Positions 52,308 to 62,337 of a stretch of DNA of 64,000 nt are shown piece after piece. This DNA is from Marinobacter persicus (GTDB lineage Bacteria > Pseudomonadota > Gammaproteobacteria > Pseudomonadales > Oleiphilaceae), in the NCBI RefSeq assembly GCF_002934325.1, contig NZ_PTIV01000002.1, positions 124,001 to 188,000 on the forward strand, in the 5' to 3' direction. The notes beneath the pieces were generated by a model, which worked only from the letters and a program-made list of their open reading frames with translations, had not been told where the DNA came from and searched no databases. The stretch's first letter is position 1. Every line of letters begins with the position of its first letter. The position numbers and the translations under genes are program-made.

Positions 52308-52822
52308 CGATTGCTCCTGTTCCGTAATGGGTTCGACCGCCGTCCCACATGGGAGGCCGCCACCAGGGCGCCCAACAACAGCAGGCCCGCCAGCTCCACC
52401 ACCATCAGCCAGGGACCGAACAGGGTCAGGCCAACCGCCCGGGCGGTGAGGAACTCGCCATCAATGCTGCGGCCCATCTCACCGCCGACAATCAGCGACA
52501 GCAACACCCCCAGCAGGACCAGGGCCAGGACAGACGGCCCAAGCCAGTAGCGGGGATGGCGCCAGTGGCCAACACCGGCGTCTTCGTCCTGCCCAAGGTT
52601 GAGCATCATCACCACAAACACGAACAGCACCATGATGGCGCCGGCGTAGACGATGATTTCCAGCGCCCCGGCAAAGGGCGCGCCCAGGGCAAAGAACACC
52701 AGCGCCACCGCAATCAGCGAGACAATCAGGTACACCACCGCGTGCACCGGGTTCCGGCCGGTGATCACACCCACGGTGGCCAGTATCGCCACCAGTGCAC
52801 TGAGATAAAAAGCCAGTTCCAT
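52304..52822 (-). CDS. nuoJ: NADH-quinone oxidoreductase subunit J
   Basis: This 172-residue membrane subunit has five helices. NuoJ features are [20 protein letters not shown] and [20 protein letters not shown] (the pi-bulge helix near the quinone site). The ATG at 52822 (MELAFYLS) starts at the first helix; a frame extension to 52849 is unlikely. It follows nuoI by 27 bp. Confidence 0.95.
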   Translation of the reverse strand: MELAFYLSALVAILATVGVITGRNPVHAVVYLIVSLIAVALVFFALGAPFAGALEIIVYAGAIMVLFVFVVMMLNLGQDEDAGVGHWRHPRYWLGPSVLALVLLGVLLSLIVGGEMGRSIDGEFLTARAVGLTLFGPWLMVVELAGLLLLGALVAASHVGRRSNPLRNRSNR

Positions 52823-52849
52823 GGGTCTTCGCCTCCACACTCTCAACAA

Positions 52850-53443
52850 TCAGGGCAACAGGGAACGAACGTCCACCGGTGCTTCCTCGTTCAGGGCCTC
52901 GCCCTTGTCCTTGCCGCCGATGGCCATGCCCGCCACCTTGTAGAAATGGTAGTCGTGGTCCTTGCCCGGGCCGTTGATCAGCAGGTCTTCTTTCTCGTAC
53001 ACCAGTTCCTGCCGGTCGTACTCGCCCATCTCGAAATCCGGCGTCAGCTGGATCGCCGAGGTGGGGCAGGCCTCCTCGCACATGCCACAGAAAATGCAGC
53101 GGGAAAAATTGATGCGGAAGAATTCCGGGTACCAGCGACCGTCCTCCTGTTCCCCCTTCTGCAGGGAAATGCAGTCCACCGGGCAGGCCACGGCGCACAG
53201 GTTGCAGGCCACGCACCGCTCTTCGCCATCCGGGTCCCGGGTGAGCACGATCCGGCCCCGGTAGCGCGGCGGCAGGTACACCTCCTCGTCCGGGTAGTTC
53301 ACCGTCTCGCGCTTGCGAAAACTGTGCATGAACACCATACCCAGGGTACGCAGCTGGCTCCAGGTGGCCGGTACCAGCCAGAGCACGGAGCGGATGAACG
53401 GCACCTTTTCTGCCTCTTGCTCCCTCTCTTTGTCCTTCTCCAT
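52850..53443 (-). CDS. nuoI: NADH-quinone oxidoreductase subunit I
   Basis: This 197-residue peripheral subunit carries clusters N6a and N6b in two ferredoxin motifs: [15 protein letters not shown] and [15 protein letters not shown]. It passes electrons toward the quinone site. The N-terminus includes a highly charged stretch ([16 protein letters not shown]), longer than in E. coli but supported by GAGGAGG before the ATG. Confidence 0.96.
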   Translation of the reverse strand: MEKDKEREQEAEKVPFIRSVLWLVPATWSQLRTLGMVFMHSFRKRETVNYPDEEVYLPPRYRGRIVLTRDPDGEERCVACNLCAVACPVDCISLQKGEQEDGRWYPEFFRINFSRCIFCGMCEEACPTSAIQLTPDFEMGEYDRQELVYEKEDLLINGPGKDHDYHFYKVAGMAIGGKDKGEALNEEAPVDVRSLLP

Positions 53444-53455
53444 ACCAGAACCTCC

Positions 53456-54439
53456 TCAGCCTTGCGGGGCAACCAGCAGCATCACCGCGCCGGTTGCCAG
53501 CAGGTTGATCAGGGTGAGTGGCAGGCACACCTTCCAGCCAAAGCTCATCACCCGGTCATAGCGGGGCCGGGGCAGGGACGCCCGCAGCAGGATGAACAGC
53601 AGCAGGAAGAAGCCGGTCTTGATGGCAAACCAGAGAATCGGCGGCAGCCAGGGGCCGTGCCAGCCACCAAAGAACAGGGTCACGATCAGCGCCGAGACCA
53701 GCACCATGCCCACGTATTCCCCGATGAAAAACAGCCCGAATTTCATGCCGGAGTATTCGATGTGGTAGCCGTCCGCCAGTTCCTGTTCGGCTTCCGGCTG
53801 ATCAAACGGGTGGCGGTGGGTAACGGCCACGCCCGCAATCAGGAAGGTGCAAAAGCCGAAGAACTGGGGGATCACGAACCACAGTCCTTCCTGCGCGGCG
53901 ACAATCTCGCGCATGTTGAACGAGCCGGCCAGGGCCACCACGCCCATCAGCGACAGCCCCATGAATACCTCATAGGAGACGGTCTGGGCGGAGGAGCGCA
54001 TGGCCCCGAGCAGCGCGTATTTGTTGCCGCTGGCCCAGCCCCCCAGCAACACCGAATAGACGTTGATGCCGGCCATGGCCAGGAAAAACAGCAGACCGAT
54101 ATGCAGATCGGCAATGCCCCAGCCCGGGGTGATGGGAATGACGATGAACGACAGCAGCAGGGAGGCGAAAGCAATCACCGGGGCCACCACGAATAAGGTC
54201 CGGTCGGCAAAGGGCGGAATCCAGTCTTCCTTGAAGAAGATCTTGATCATGTCCGCCACAAGTTGCAGTGTGCCAAACGGCCCCACCCGGTTGGGTCCGT
54301 AACGGTCCTGCCACAGGCCCAGAAAGCGGCGCTCGACAATGGTCATCACCGCCCCCAGCAGCACGGCGCCGAGCAGGATCACCAGGGCCTGGAACATGCC
54401 CCAGAGGATGGCCTGAAGTTCCGGACCGAGCCAGCTCAT
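53456..54439 (-). CDS. nuoH: NADH-quinone oxidoreductase subunit H
   Basis: This 327-residue membrane subunit forms the entry of the quinone chamber, with eight helices. Family motifs are [40 protein letters not shown], and the acidic loop [20 protein letters not shown]. It overlaps nuoG by 4 bp. Confidence 0.97.
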   Translation of the reverse strand: MSWLGPELQAILWGMFQALVILLGAVLLGAVMTIVERRFLGLWQDRYGPNRVGPFGTLQLVADMIKIFFKEDWIPPFADRTLFVVAPVIAFASLLLSFIVIPITPGWGIADLHIGLLFFLAMAGINVYSVLLGGWASGNKYALLGAMRSSAQTVSYEVFMGLSLMGVVALAGSFNMREIVAAQEGLWFVIPQFFGFCTFLIAGVAVTHRHPFDQPEAEQELADGYHIEYSGMKFGLFFIGEYVGMVLVSALIVTLFFGGWHGPWLPPILWFAIKTGFFLLLFILLRASLPRPRYDRVMSFGWKVCLPLTLINLLATGAVMLLVAPQG

Positions 54440-57183
54440 GACTTCCTCGCTCCTTCGGGCGTGGAGCCCGGGCCTGCGGTCAGGGTTACTGGCACCCGGG
54501 TAATGGCCCCGGGCGCGGCACAGGCGGGAATACCCACCAGGCCTTCCGGCCAGTCCGCATCCGGCTGGGCGGGCAGGGTCACACAGCCATTATCGCCAGA
54601 CACGGTCACCAGCCCGCCCAGTTCGGCCCCGAGATGGGTGGCATCCGCCATGGCCATGTGCAATACCGGGCGCGCCATGCGCTGTCGAATGGGTTCGGCC
54701 CGGGCGGCGGTTTCCTCGCCGCCAAACAGCCGGGGCAGCATCACCGCCCGGCAACCCGACTCGGCGTTCGCATCGGCCGGTATTGGATCGGCGTAGCGGT
54801 AACTGCCGGGCTGTGGCCACAGCAATCGCACGCCCGGATCGCCGCCACGAAGGTGTCCGCCCACCTCGTCGGTGAACTTGTTCCAGGCCTGGGGCGAGTT
54901 CCAGCCCGGCGCCCAGGCAAACGGCACTTGCTGACGAGGCTCCTGATAACCGCTGTAGCCTTCCATGGAAAAGGTGAAGGCGGTGTCCGGATCCTGGGGT
55001 GCCCGGGGCTCACTGACCGACTGGTTGGCCCGCATGGCGGTGCGGCCACTGTAACGATGGGGTTCCCGGGCCAGGCGAAGGCCTTCTATCCGGTAGTGGG
55101 CGTCCGGGGCGGCATCGACAATGCCGGCCAGCGCCGGACAGGCCTCGGCACAGGCCCGGGTGACTTCATCCAGAACGATGTCTCCGGCCCCCGCCGGTTG
55201 GCCCCGGGCCGACAGTGCATGGAGCCACCGCCAACTCTCGTGAATGCGTGTTTCCGGGCGCAGGTAGCCCGGCTCGAACACCTGGAAAAAGCGCTGGGCC
55301 CGGCCTTCGAGGCTGACCACGGTGCCATCGCCCTCGGCAAAACTGGCGGCTGGCAGGGCAAGGGTCGCGTGATTGAGCGTGCGGGTACGTTGGTGGTCCA
55401 GCACCACCCGCACCTCGGTTTGTTGCAGGGCTGTGTCCACGCGCTCGGCGGGCAGGCGCTGGTACAGGTCGTTCTCCAGGATCACCACGGCATCCGCCTG
55501 CCGCTCGGCCAGTTCATCCATGGCCCAGTCCAGAGTCTGTCCGCCCATGAGCGACAGCCCGGTGCTGTTCACTTCCCGGCGCACCAGCACCAGTCCACCC
55601 CGGCTCGCCCGCCGGGCCAGCGCCCGGGCGATGTTGCCGGCGGCGTCGATAATGGCGGTGGACGCCAGGGCACCGCCACTGACCACCAGGGGCCGGTCGG
55701 CGGCCTTGAGGGTACGGGCGATGTCCCGGGCCTGTTCCCGGAGTTCCGGCGACAGCTCCGGAACCGCCGGCGCGGCCGGATCAATTTCGTGGGCCACGGC
55801 AAACCCGAGCCGGGCAATGTCATCCGGCGCCAGGGACAGCCGCGGGCGGGCAATGCCATCCAGCTCGGTGGCCGCCGGGTAGGCGATGAACAGCGGCTGA
55901 CGATGGTCCTGGGCCAGGGTTTTCAGGGCCTCGGCGTTCCAGGCCGGGATGCCCAGTTTGGCGGCCTGATCCGCCGGCGGGGCGATGATCGCCTGGCGAA
56001 TGGCCAGCCCCAGCCGGGCCGCGCTTTCCATGGGGTCTTCCCCCAGCACCAGCACGGCATCGTGGTCTTCCACCTCCCGCAGGGTGGGAATCGGCAAGCC
56101 ACAGTTGCGGTTCAGTTCATCCATCCGCGACAGGCACGCCTGTTCCCCGGCCTCAATGCCGGTGGAAAAGTTTTCCAGCCCCACCAGTTCCCGCAACTGA
56201 TGGTTGCTCTCAAGGCTGGCGCGGGGCGAGCCAATGCCGATCACCCGGTTCGCGCCATCGAGAGCCTGGCGGATGCGCGCCAGGGCATCATCCACCCCCA
56301 GTTCCCGGGGCGATTCGTCATCCGAGGCTTTGTATTCCGGCACCCGGGGCCGGTCGCTTCGGTTCACGTAGCCATAGCCGAACCGCCCGAGGTCACACAG
56401 GAAGTAGCCGTTCACGTCGCCGTGGTAGCGGTTTTCAATCCGCCGTATGTCCCCGTAACGCTCCCCCGGGCTGACGTTGCAGCCCATGGCGCACTGGTGG
56501 CAGATGCTCGGGGCAAACTGCAGATCCCACTTGCGGGTGTAATGGTCGGAATGGCTCTGATCGGTGAACACGCCAGTGGGGCAGACCTCGGTCAGGTTGC
56601 CGGCAAAGCGGCTTTCCAGGGTGCCTTCCTCGTAGCGTCCGAAATACAGGTTGTCCTTGCTGCCAAAGGCACCGAGATCGGTGCCCCTGGCGTAGTCGTT
56701 GTAAAAGCGCACGCAGCGATAGCAGGTGATGCAGCGGTTCATCTCGTGGGCGATGAACGGGCCCAGATACTGGTTGCGACGGGTGCGCTTGCGGAACCGG
56801 TAGCGGCGGCGGTCGTGGCCGGTCATCACGGTCATGTCCTGCAAATGGCAATGGCCGCCCTCTTCGCACACTGGGCAGTCGTGGGGGTGATTGATCATCA
56901 GCCATTCCACCACGCTGGCGCGGAAGGCCTTCGCCTCCTCGTCTTCGATATCGATGCGGGTGCCGTCCGCCGCCGGGGTCATGCAGGACATCACCAGCAT
57001 ACCCCGGTCATCGTCCTCATCCTTGTACTGGCGCACCGCGCACTGGCGACAGGCACCGACACTGCCCATGGCCGGGTGCCAGCAGAAATAGGGAATGTCC
57101 AGACCCAGGGACAGGCAGGCCTGGAGCAGGTTGTGCGCGCCGTTGACCTCGTAGCGCTGGCCATCCACGTGAATGGTTGCCAT
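54436..57183 (-). CDS. nuoG: NADH-quinone oxidoreductase subunit G
   Basis: This 915-residue peripheral subunit carries several clusters. The N-terminal 2Fe-2S (N1b) site is [15 protein letters not shown]. The His-ligated N5 site is [18 protein letters not shown]4 ligands are in [12 protein letters not shown] and [28 protein letters not shown] plus FLCDLG gives the extra N7 cluster found in E. coli-type NuoG. The rest is a degenerate molybdopterin-oxidoreductase domain. The long Pro/Ala/Arg-rich C-terminal half is typical of high-GC genomes. Confidence 0.97.
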   Translation of the reverse strand: MATIHVDGQRYEVNGAHNLLQACLSLGLDIPYFCWHPAMGSVGACRQCAVRQYKDEDDDRGMLVMSCMTPAADGTRIDIEDEEAKAFRASVVEWLMINHPHDCPVCEEGGHCHLQDMTVMTGHDRRRYRFRKRTRRNQYLGPFIAHEMNRCITCYRCVRFYNDYARGTDLGAFGSKDNLYFGRYEEGTLESRFAGNLTEVCPTGVFTDQSHSDHYTRKWDLQFAPSICHQCAMGCNVSPGERYGDIRRIENRYHGDVNGYFLCDLGRFGYGYVNRSDRPRVPEYKASDDESPRELGVDDALARIRQALDGANRVIGIGSPRASLESNHQLRELVGLENFSTGIEAGEQACLSRMDELNRNCGLPIPTLREVEDHDAVLVLGEDPMESAARLGLAIRQAIIAPPADQAAKLGIPAWNAEALKTLAQDHRQPLFIAYPAATELDGIARPRLSLAPDDIARLGFAVAHEIDPAAPAVPELSPELREQARDIARTLKAADRPLVVSGGALASTAIIDAAGNIARALARRASRGGLVLVRREVNSTGLSLMGGQTLDWAMDELAERQADAVVILENDLYQRLPAERVDTALQQTEVRVVLDHQRTRTLNHATLALPAASFAEGDGTVVSLEGRAQRFFQVFEPGYLRPETRIHESWRWLHALSARGQPAGAGDIVLDEVTRACAEACPALAGIVDAAPDAHYRIEGLRLAREPHRYSGRTAMRANQSVSEPRAPQDPDTAFTFSMEGYSGYQEPRQQVPFAWAPGWNSPQAWNKFTDEVGGHLRGGDPGVRLLWPQPGSYRYADPIPADANAESGCRAVMLPRLFGGEETAARAEPIRQRMARPVLHMAMADATHLGAELGGLVTVSGDNGCVTLPAQPDADWPEGLVGIPACAAPGAITRVPVTLTAGPGSTPEGARKS

Positions 57184-57230
57184 GGTGCCGCTTTACTCCC
57201 TGTTTATGGTCGGTTGCCGGTTCATCGTTC

Positions 57231-58601
57231 TCATACCTCTCCCACGGGGATTGGGTCTGCGTGGGCCTCGCCTTTCGGGCGCTGCACGCCCTGCTCGAAT
57301 TCGTGCCGGAAATGCTGCAATGCGGTCTGCAAGGGCATGGCCGCCCCCGGGGCGTGCGCGCAGAAGGTGAGCCCGGGGCCACAATCCGCCGCCAGCTTGT
57401 CCAGCAACTCAATGTCGCCGGGCTGGCCCTCACCCTGTTCCAGGGCACGCAGCAGGCGCACCGCCCAGGGCAGCCCGTCGCGGCAGGGGGTGCACCAGCC
57501 GCAGGATTCACGGGCAAAGAATTCCTCCAGGTTGCGCATCAGCGAGACCATGCTCTGCTCTTCGGTGACCACGGTGATCAGCCCGGTGCCCAGGCGGCTG
57601 CCCTCCTGGCCCACGGTGTCGAAATCCAGGGGCAAGTCCAGGTGGTCGGGTAGCAGGAAACCGGTGCTGGCCCCGCCCGGCAGCCAGGCCTTGAGCTGTC
57701 GGCCGTCCCGCAGGCCTCCGGCGAGATCGAGGATTTCCCGGCCGGTGGTGCCAATGGGCAACTCCCAGAGCCCGGGCCGGTTCACCAGACCCGAGGCACC
57801 ATAGAGCTTGGTGCCGCCATCCTCGGTGCGCCCGCCAGACAGGCCCTGGTACCAGTCCGCGCCCCGCAGCATCACCGCCGGCACGTTGCACAAGGTTTCC
57901 ACGTTGTTCACCACCGTGGGCTTGCCCCACGCCCCGGATTGTCCGGGGAACGGCGGCTTGGCCCGGGGGTTGGCCCGGTTGCCCTCGAGGGAGTTGAGCA
58001 GGGCGGTTTCCTCACCGCAGATGTAACGCCCGGCCCCGGTGTGCAGGGCGATGTCGAAATCAAAACCGCTGCCGGCAATGTCGCTGCCCAGCCAGCCGGC
58101 CTGCCGAGCTTCATCCAGGGCCTGTGCCAGCACCCGGGCGGATTCAACGTATTCGCCCCTCAGGAAGATATAGCCGTAGCGGGCGTTGTTGGCGAAGGCC
58201 GCCAGCACCATGCCTTCAATCAACAGGTGTGGCTGCTGCTCCATCAGCAGGCGGTCCTTGAAGGTGCCCGGTTCCATTTCGTCGGCGTTGCAGACAATGT
58301 AGCCCCGGGGCATGTCCGGCCCCTGCATGGTCAGGCTCCACTTCAGGCCGGCGGAGAAGCCGGCGCCGCCCCGGCCCCGGACATTGGCCTCCTTCATGGT
58401 GGCGATCACCGCCTGCGGGTCTCCGGCCTCCAGCACCTGGCGCAGGGCCACGTAACCTTCCTTCGCCTCGTAGTCCTGGAGGTCCACCACCTGGCCGTCG
58501 TCCCGCAGCCGCCAGGTCAGCGGATGGCTTTTGGGCTGGCGCTCGGACGCCGGTTGCAGAATCCGGCTGCGATAGCTGGAAGACTGGCGCTGGCTGTTCA
58601 T
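57231..58601 (-). CDS. nuoF: NADH-quinone oxidoreductase subunit F
   Basis: This 456-residue subunit binds NADH, FMN and cluster N3. Motifs are [40 protein letters not shown] (FMN), [20 protein letters not shown], and [15 protein letters not shown] (N3 cysteines). The C-terminus continues with [20 protein letters not shown]. It overlaps nuoE by 4 bp; nuoG follows after 47 bp. Confidence 0.97.
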   Translation of the reverse strand: MNSQRQSSSYRSRILQPASERQPKSHPLTWRLRDDGQVVDLQDYEAKEGYVALRQVLEAGDPQAVIATMKEANVRGRGGAGFSAGLKWSLTMQGPDMPRGYIVCNADEMEPGTFKDRLLMEQQPHLLIEGMVLAAFANNARYGYIFLRGEYVESARVLAQALDEARQAGWLGSDIAGSGFDFDIALHTGAGRYICGEETALLNSLEGNRANPRAKPPFPGQSGAWGKPTVVNNVETLCNVPAVMLRGADWYQGLSGGRTEDGGTKLYGASGLVNRPGLWELPIGTTGREILDLAGGLRDGRQLKAWLPGGASTGFLLPDHLDLPLDFDTVGQEGSRLGTGLITVVTEEQSMVSLMRNLEEFFARESCGWCTPCRDGLPWAVRLLRALEQGEGQPGDIELLDKLAADCGPGLTFCAHAPGAAMPLQTALQHFRHEFEQGVQRPKGEAHADPIPVGEV

Positions 58602-59113
58602 GGGTAAGCCTCCAGAATGCCGGGTAAGTCCTCACCGGTCACTGGCCCGTAGACATCGTCCCCGATCATCATCGCCGGCCCGCCGTCGCAGGCCCCCAGG
58701 CAGCAACCCGGCAAGAGGGTAAAACGGTCGTCGGCGGTGGTCTCGCCCAACCCAATACCCAACCGCTCACTCAAGACCTGGCGCAAGGCGTCGTAGCCGG
58801 TGAGAAAGCAGGAGGAGCTGTCGCACACCAGGATCACGTGCCGGCCCACCGGTTGGCGGAAAATCAGGCTGTAGAAGGTGGCCACGCCTTCGACACTGGC
58901 CGGCCCCACGCCCAACACCCGGGCGATGGCGGGTATGGCGTCGTCGGGCACCCAGCCGTGTCGACGCTGGACGGTTTTCAGCGCCTCGATGCACGCGGCC
59001 TGGGGCTGCTCGTAGTGACCGGCCTCCTCACGGATGGCGGCCTCGTCCTCCGGGTGCAGCCGGAAGCCGTCGGTCGCGATGGTCTGCTGGTGCGAAGCCT
59101 GTGTCGGTTCCAT
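58598..59113 (-). CDS. nuoE: NADH-quinone oxidoreductase subunit E
   Basis: This 171-residue thioredoxin-like subunit holds the off-path 2Fe-2S cluster N1a. Ligands are CDSSSC and [40 protein letters not shown] and [15 protein letters not shown] are standard. It follows nuoCD by 2 bp. Confidence 0.96.
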   Translation of the reverse strand: MEPTQASHQQTIATDGFRLHPEDEAAIREEAGHYEQPQAACIEALKTVQRRHGWVPDDAIPAIARVLGVGPASVEGVATFYSLIFRQPVGRHVILVCDSSSCFLTGYDALRQVLSERLGIGLGETTADDRFTLLPGCCLGACDGGPAMMIGDDVYGPVTGEDLPGILEAYP

Positions 59114-59115
59114 GA

Positions 59116-60870
59116 TCAGCGGTCCACGTCTGCCATAACAAAATCGATGCTGCCCAGGTGGGCAATCAGGTCCGGGACGAAGCCCCCGCGCATCACATTG
59201 GGTATCTGCTGCAGGTGCGGAAAGCTCGGTGTGCGTATCCGGGTCCGGTAACTCATGGTGCTGCCATCACTGGTCAGGTAATAACTGTTGATGCCCTTGG
59301 TGGCCTCCACCATCTGCATGGATTCCTCGGGCTTGAGCACCGGCCCCCAGGACACCTGCAGGAAATGGGTAATCAGGGTTTCAATGTGCTCCAGCATCCG
59401 TTCGCGGGGCGGCGGGGTGGTCAGCGGGTGGTCGGCCTTGAACTCGCCGGCCGGCATGTGGTTCACGCACTGCTGGATGATGCGCAGGCTCTGGCGCATT
59501 TCCTCGATGCGCACCTGGCCCCGGTCAAAAACATCGCCCCGGTCCCCCAGGGGCACGTCGAATTCGAAGTTGTCGTAGCCGGAATAGGGGCGCTGTTTGC
59601 GCAGGTCAAAGTTGCAGCCGGTGGCCCGCAGGTTGGGGCCGGTCACGCCCCAGGCCAGGGCCTGGGTGGTATCGAAGGCCGCGACATCGCGCGTTCTGTC
59701 CCGCACCAGGGCGTTCTCCATCATTGCCCGCTCGTATTCCCGCAGCCGGGCGGGCATCCAGTCCAGGAATTCCTGCACCAGTTTTTCCCAGCCCTTGGGC
59801 AAGTCCTGCATCACCCCGCCAATGCGGTACCAGGCCGGGTGCATGCGAAAGCCGGTAATGCCCTCGATCACCTTGTAGGCCCGCTGTCGGTCACTGAAGG
59901 TAAAGAACACCGGGGTCATGGCGCCCAGGTCCTGCAGGTAGGTGCCCAGGAACAGCAGGTGACTGGTGATCCGGAACATCTCGGCCATCATCACCCGGAT
60001 GGTTTTCACCCGGTCCGGCACCTCGATGCCCGCCAACTTTTCCACCGCCAGCACGTAGGGCAGGTTGTTCATCACTCCGCCGGTGTAATCAATGCGATCG
60101 GTGTAGGGAATGAAGCTGTGCCAGGACTGGCGCTCGGCCATTTTTTCCGCGCCCCGGTGGTGGTAACCGATGTCCGGCACGCAGTCGACCACCTCTTCAC
60201 CGTCCAGCTGCAGCACGATGCGAAAGGCACCGTGGGCGGAGGGGTGGTTGGGGCCCAGATTCAGGAACATGAATTCGGTGCCATCCCGCTCCCGGCTCAT
60301 CCCCCAGTGTTCGGGCTTGAATTGCAGGGCTTCCTGCTCGGTGCGCTGGCCCTCGACAGTCAGGGTATAGGGATCAAACTCCGTGGCCCGGGCCGGGTAA
60401 TCCTTGCGCAGGGGATGGCCCGTCCAGGTGGGCGGCATGAGGATGCGTTCCAGGTGCGGGTGGCCGGAAAAAGTAATGCCGAACATGTCCCAGACTTCCC
60501 GCTCATACCAGTTAGCGGCCGGGAACACCCCGGTGACGGTGGGCAGGCTCAGGTCGTCTTCGTTGAGGGCCACCTTCAGCATGATGTCCCGGTTCCGGGT
60601 AATCGACATCAACTGGTAGAACACGGTGAAATCCGAGGCCGGCAGGCCGTGGCGATGGCCGCGCAGGCGTTCATCGATGGCCGAGAGGTCGTACAGCAGA
60701 TCAAAAGGCGCGTTGAGGGTTTTCAGGGTGCCCAGCACATCGGTCAGGGCCTCCCGGGACACCCAGAGCACAGGCATACCGGTGCGCGTCTGCTGGCTGT
60801 GCAGCACACTGGCGCCGAAGTCCCGCTGGAGGGCTTCGATCAGTTCATCACCGGTCGGTTCTGTGTTCAT
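59116..60870 (-). CDS. nuoCD: NADH-quinone oxidoreductase fused subunits C and D
   Basis: The 584-residue protein fuses NuoC (residues 1-180: [27 protein letters not shown]) with NuoD (from about 200: [32 protein letters not shown]). NuoD contributes the quinone-binding His and Tyr (PSAHGA region). The C-D fusion is typical of gammaproteobacteria such as E. coli and Pseudomonas. A 79-bp gap separates it from nuoB. Confidence 0.97.
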   Translation of the reverse strand: MNTEPTGDELIEALQRDFGASVLHSQQTRTGMPVLWVSREALTDVLGTLKTLNAPFDLLYDLSAIDERLRGHRHGLPASDFTVFYQLMSITRNRDIMLKVALNEDDLSLPTVTGVFPAANWYEREVWDMFGITFSGHPHLERILMPPTWTGHPLRKDYPARATEFDPYTLTVEGQRTEQEALQFKPEHWGMSRERDGTEFMFLNLGPNHPSAHGAFRIVLQLDGEEVVDCVPDIGYHHRGAEKMAERQSWHSFIPYTDRIDYTGGVMNNLPYVLAVEKLAGIEVPDRVKTIRVMMAEMFRITSHLLFLGTYLQDLGAMTPVFFTFSDRQRAYKVIEGITGFRMHPAWYRIGGVMQDLPKGWEKLVQEFLDWMPARLREYERAMMENALVRDRTRDVAAFDTTQALAWGVTGPNLRATGCNFDLRKQRPYSGYDNFEFDVPLGDRGDVFDRGQVRIEEMRQSLRIIQQCVNHMPAGEFKADHPLTTPPPRERMLEHIETLITHFLQVSWGPVLKPEESMQMVEATKGINSYYLTSDGSTMSYRTRIRTPSFPHLQQIPNVMRGGFVPDLIAHLGSIDFVMADVDR

Positions 60871-60949
60871 GCGCGTGGTTCAACTCCTGACAGACAGTGG
60901 GTTAAGCAACGGCGAAGGTGTTTACTCTCGGTTCCTTACGATCAGTTTC

Positions 60950-61627
60950 TTAAAGCTTATCGGGTGTTCTCAACTCGGTGGCCTGGATACGGCGATCCCG
61001 CCATTTCTCCCGCTGGGACGGCATATCGGCCCGGTACACGCCCTGGTCGCCCACCACCCAGGACAGCGGGCGGCGCTCTTCCTGAATGGAATCCTGCAGC
61101 AGCTGCAATCCCTGCAGGAATGCCTCCGGGCGAGGCGGGCAACCCGGCACGTAAACATCCACCGGCAGGAACTTGTCCACGCCCTGGACCACGGAATAGA
61201 TGTCGTACATGCCCCCGGAATTGGCGCAGGAGCCCATGGAGATCACCCACTTGGGCTCCAGCATCTGGTCATACAGCTGCTGGATCACCGGCGCCATCTT
61301 GATGAAACAGGTACCGGCGATGACCATGAAATCCGCCTGCCGGGGGGAAGCCCGGATCACCTCGGAGCCAAACCGGGCGATGTCGTGGGGCGAGGTGAAC
61401 GCCGTGGTCATTTCCACGTAGCAACAGGACAGCCCGAAGTTGTAGGGCCACAGGGAGTTTTTCCGGCCCCAGTTCACCGCCGAATTCAGCACTTCGCTGA
61501 GCTTGCCGGTAAACACATTGCGCTCGAGCTGTTGCTTGATCGGGTCTTCCGTTTTTTCCCCGCGACCCACCGGATAGCGGGCATCGTCCCCCGGGGAGCC
61601 CTCGGCCCGGGTCAGGGTATAGGCCAT
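60950..61627 (-). CDS. nuoB: NADH-quinone oxidoreductase subunit B
   Basis: This 225-residue subunit carries N2, the last cluster before quinone. The tandem cysteine motif is SCCYVEM, with further ligands in [11 protein letters not shown] and [21 protein letters not shown] precedes the ATG at 61627; a longer frame to 61669 would run into nuoA. Confidence 0.97.
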   Translation of the reverse strand: MAYTLTRAEGSPGDDARYPVGRGEKTEDPIKQQLERNVFTGKLSEVLNSAVNWGRKNSLWPYNFGLSCCYVEMTTAFTSPHDIARFGSEVIRASPRQADFMVIAGTCFIKMAPVIQQLYDQMLEPKWVISMGSCANSGGMYDIYSVVQGVDKFLPVDVYVPGCPPRPEAFLQGLQLLQDSIQEERRPLSWVVGDQGVYRADMPSQREKWRDRRIQATELRTPDKL

Positions 61628-61640
61628 GGAATTCCTCCCG

Positions 61641-62027
61641 TTACGATTTTGGTGCCCAGTCCAGGGCACCGGTGCGGCTGTCGTAGATCAGACCGGCCAG
61701 CAGGATAAAAATGAACACTGCGGCGCCCCAGAACCCGGCCCAGCCGACCTCCCGGATCACAATGGCCCAGGCAAACAGGAATACCGCTTCAATATCGAAA
61801 ATCACGAACAGCATGGCCACCAGGTAGAATTGCACCGAGAAGCGCTGGCGGGCGCTGCCGGCACCCACGATGCCGGATTCAAAAGGAAGCGATTTGCTGA
61901 CGCCACCACTACGACCGCCCAAGAGGCTGGAGGCACCGACCATGAAGGCACAGAGCCCAAACACGGCCAGAATAAAAAAGCCGGTGGACCAATACTCGGC
62001 AACCGTGTTCACCACGCTTTCGGACAT
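61641..62027 (-). CDS. nuoA: NADH-quinone oxidoreductase subunit A
   Basis: This 128-residue membrane subunit has three helices. The NuoA loop [20 protein letters not shown] precedes [20 protein letters not shown]. It is the first gene of the nuo operon. The ATG at 62027, with AGAGGG 4-5 nt upstream, was chosen over an extension to 62060. Confidence 0.96.
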   Translation of the reverse strand: MSESVVNTVAEYWSTGFFILAVFGLCAFMVGASSLLGGRSGGVSKSLPFESGIVGAGSARQRFSVQFYLVAMLFVIFDIEAVFLFAWAIVIREVGWAGFWGAAVFIFILLAGLIYDSRTGALDWAPKS

Positions 62028-62192
62028 GAGTCCCTCTCGATTAACCGCGATCACCTGCAATTAATTGATAACCTGAACTGCTTAACAGCCGCGATTTTCA
62101 GACACTTACCTAAAAGCTAGCAACGCTCCCGAGGTTCCGCAAACTGCTCGTAAGATCAAGGCGAAAAGCAGGCATCCGGACCGATGATGGAC

Positions 62193-62266
62193 TGGAGCGG
62201 GCGATGGGAATCGAACCCACGTCACCAGGTTGGGAACCTGAAGCTCTACCATTGAGCTACGCCCGC
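62193..62266 (-). tRNA. tRNA-Gly (anticodon CCC)
   Basis: On the minus strand the acceptor stem is GCGGGCG/CGCCCGC, the D arm is AGCTCAATGGTAGAGCT, and the T arm is GTGGGTTCGATTCCCAT. The anticodon loop is TTCCCAA, giving anticodon CCC, which reads GGG glycine codons. The CCA end is encoded (62193-62195). The gene stands alone between nuoA and the antiporter gene. The 165-bp spacer toward nuoA should hold the nuo promoter, but I see no strong consensus. Confidence 0.95.
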
Positions 62267-62337
62267 CTGCATAATGGCCGTAACAGCAATATAGGCCCGA
62301 TACCCTATTCCGGCCACCCGCTTTCACCTGGAGCCTG

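Noticed and set aside
54634..57804. 1056-codon open frame on the plus strand
   Set aside because: It lies antisense to nuoG and nuoF, which are unmistakable. The His/Gly/Gln-rich product has no domain pattern and is a high-GC mirror frame.
59158..61302. 714-codon open frame on the plus strand
   Set aside because: Antisense to nuoCD and nuoB, with no ribosome site and no recognisable domain.
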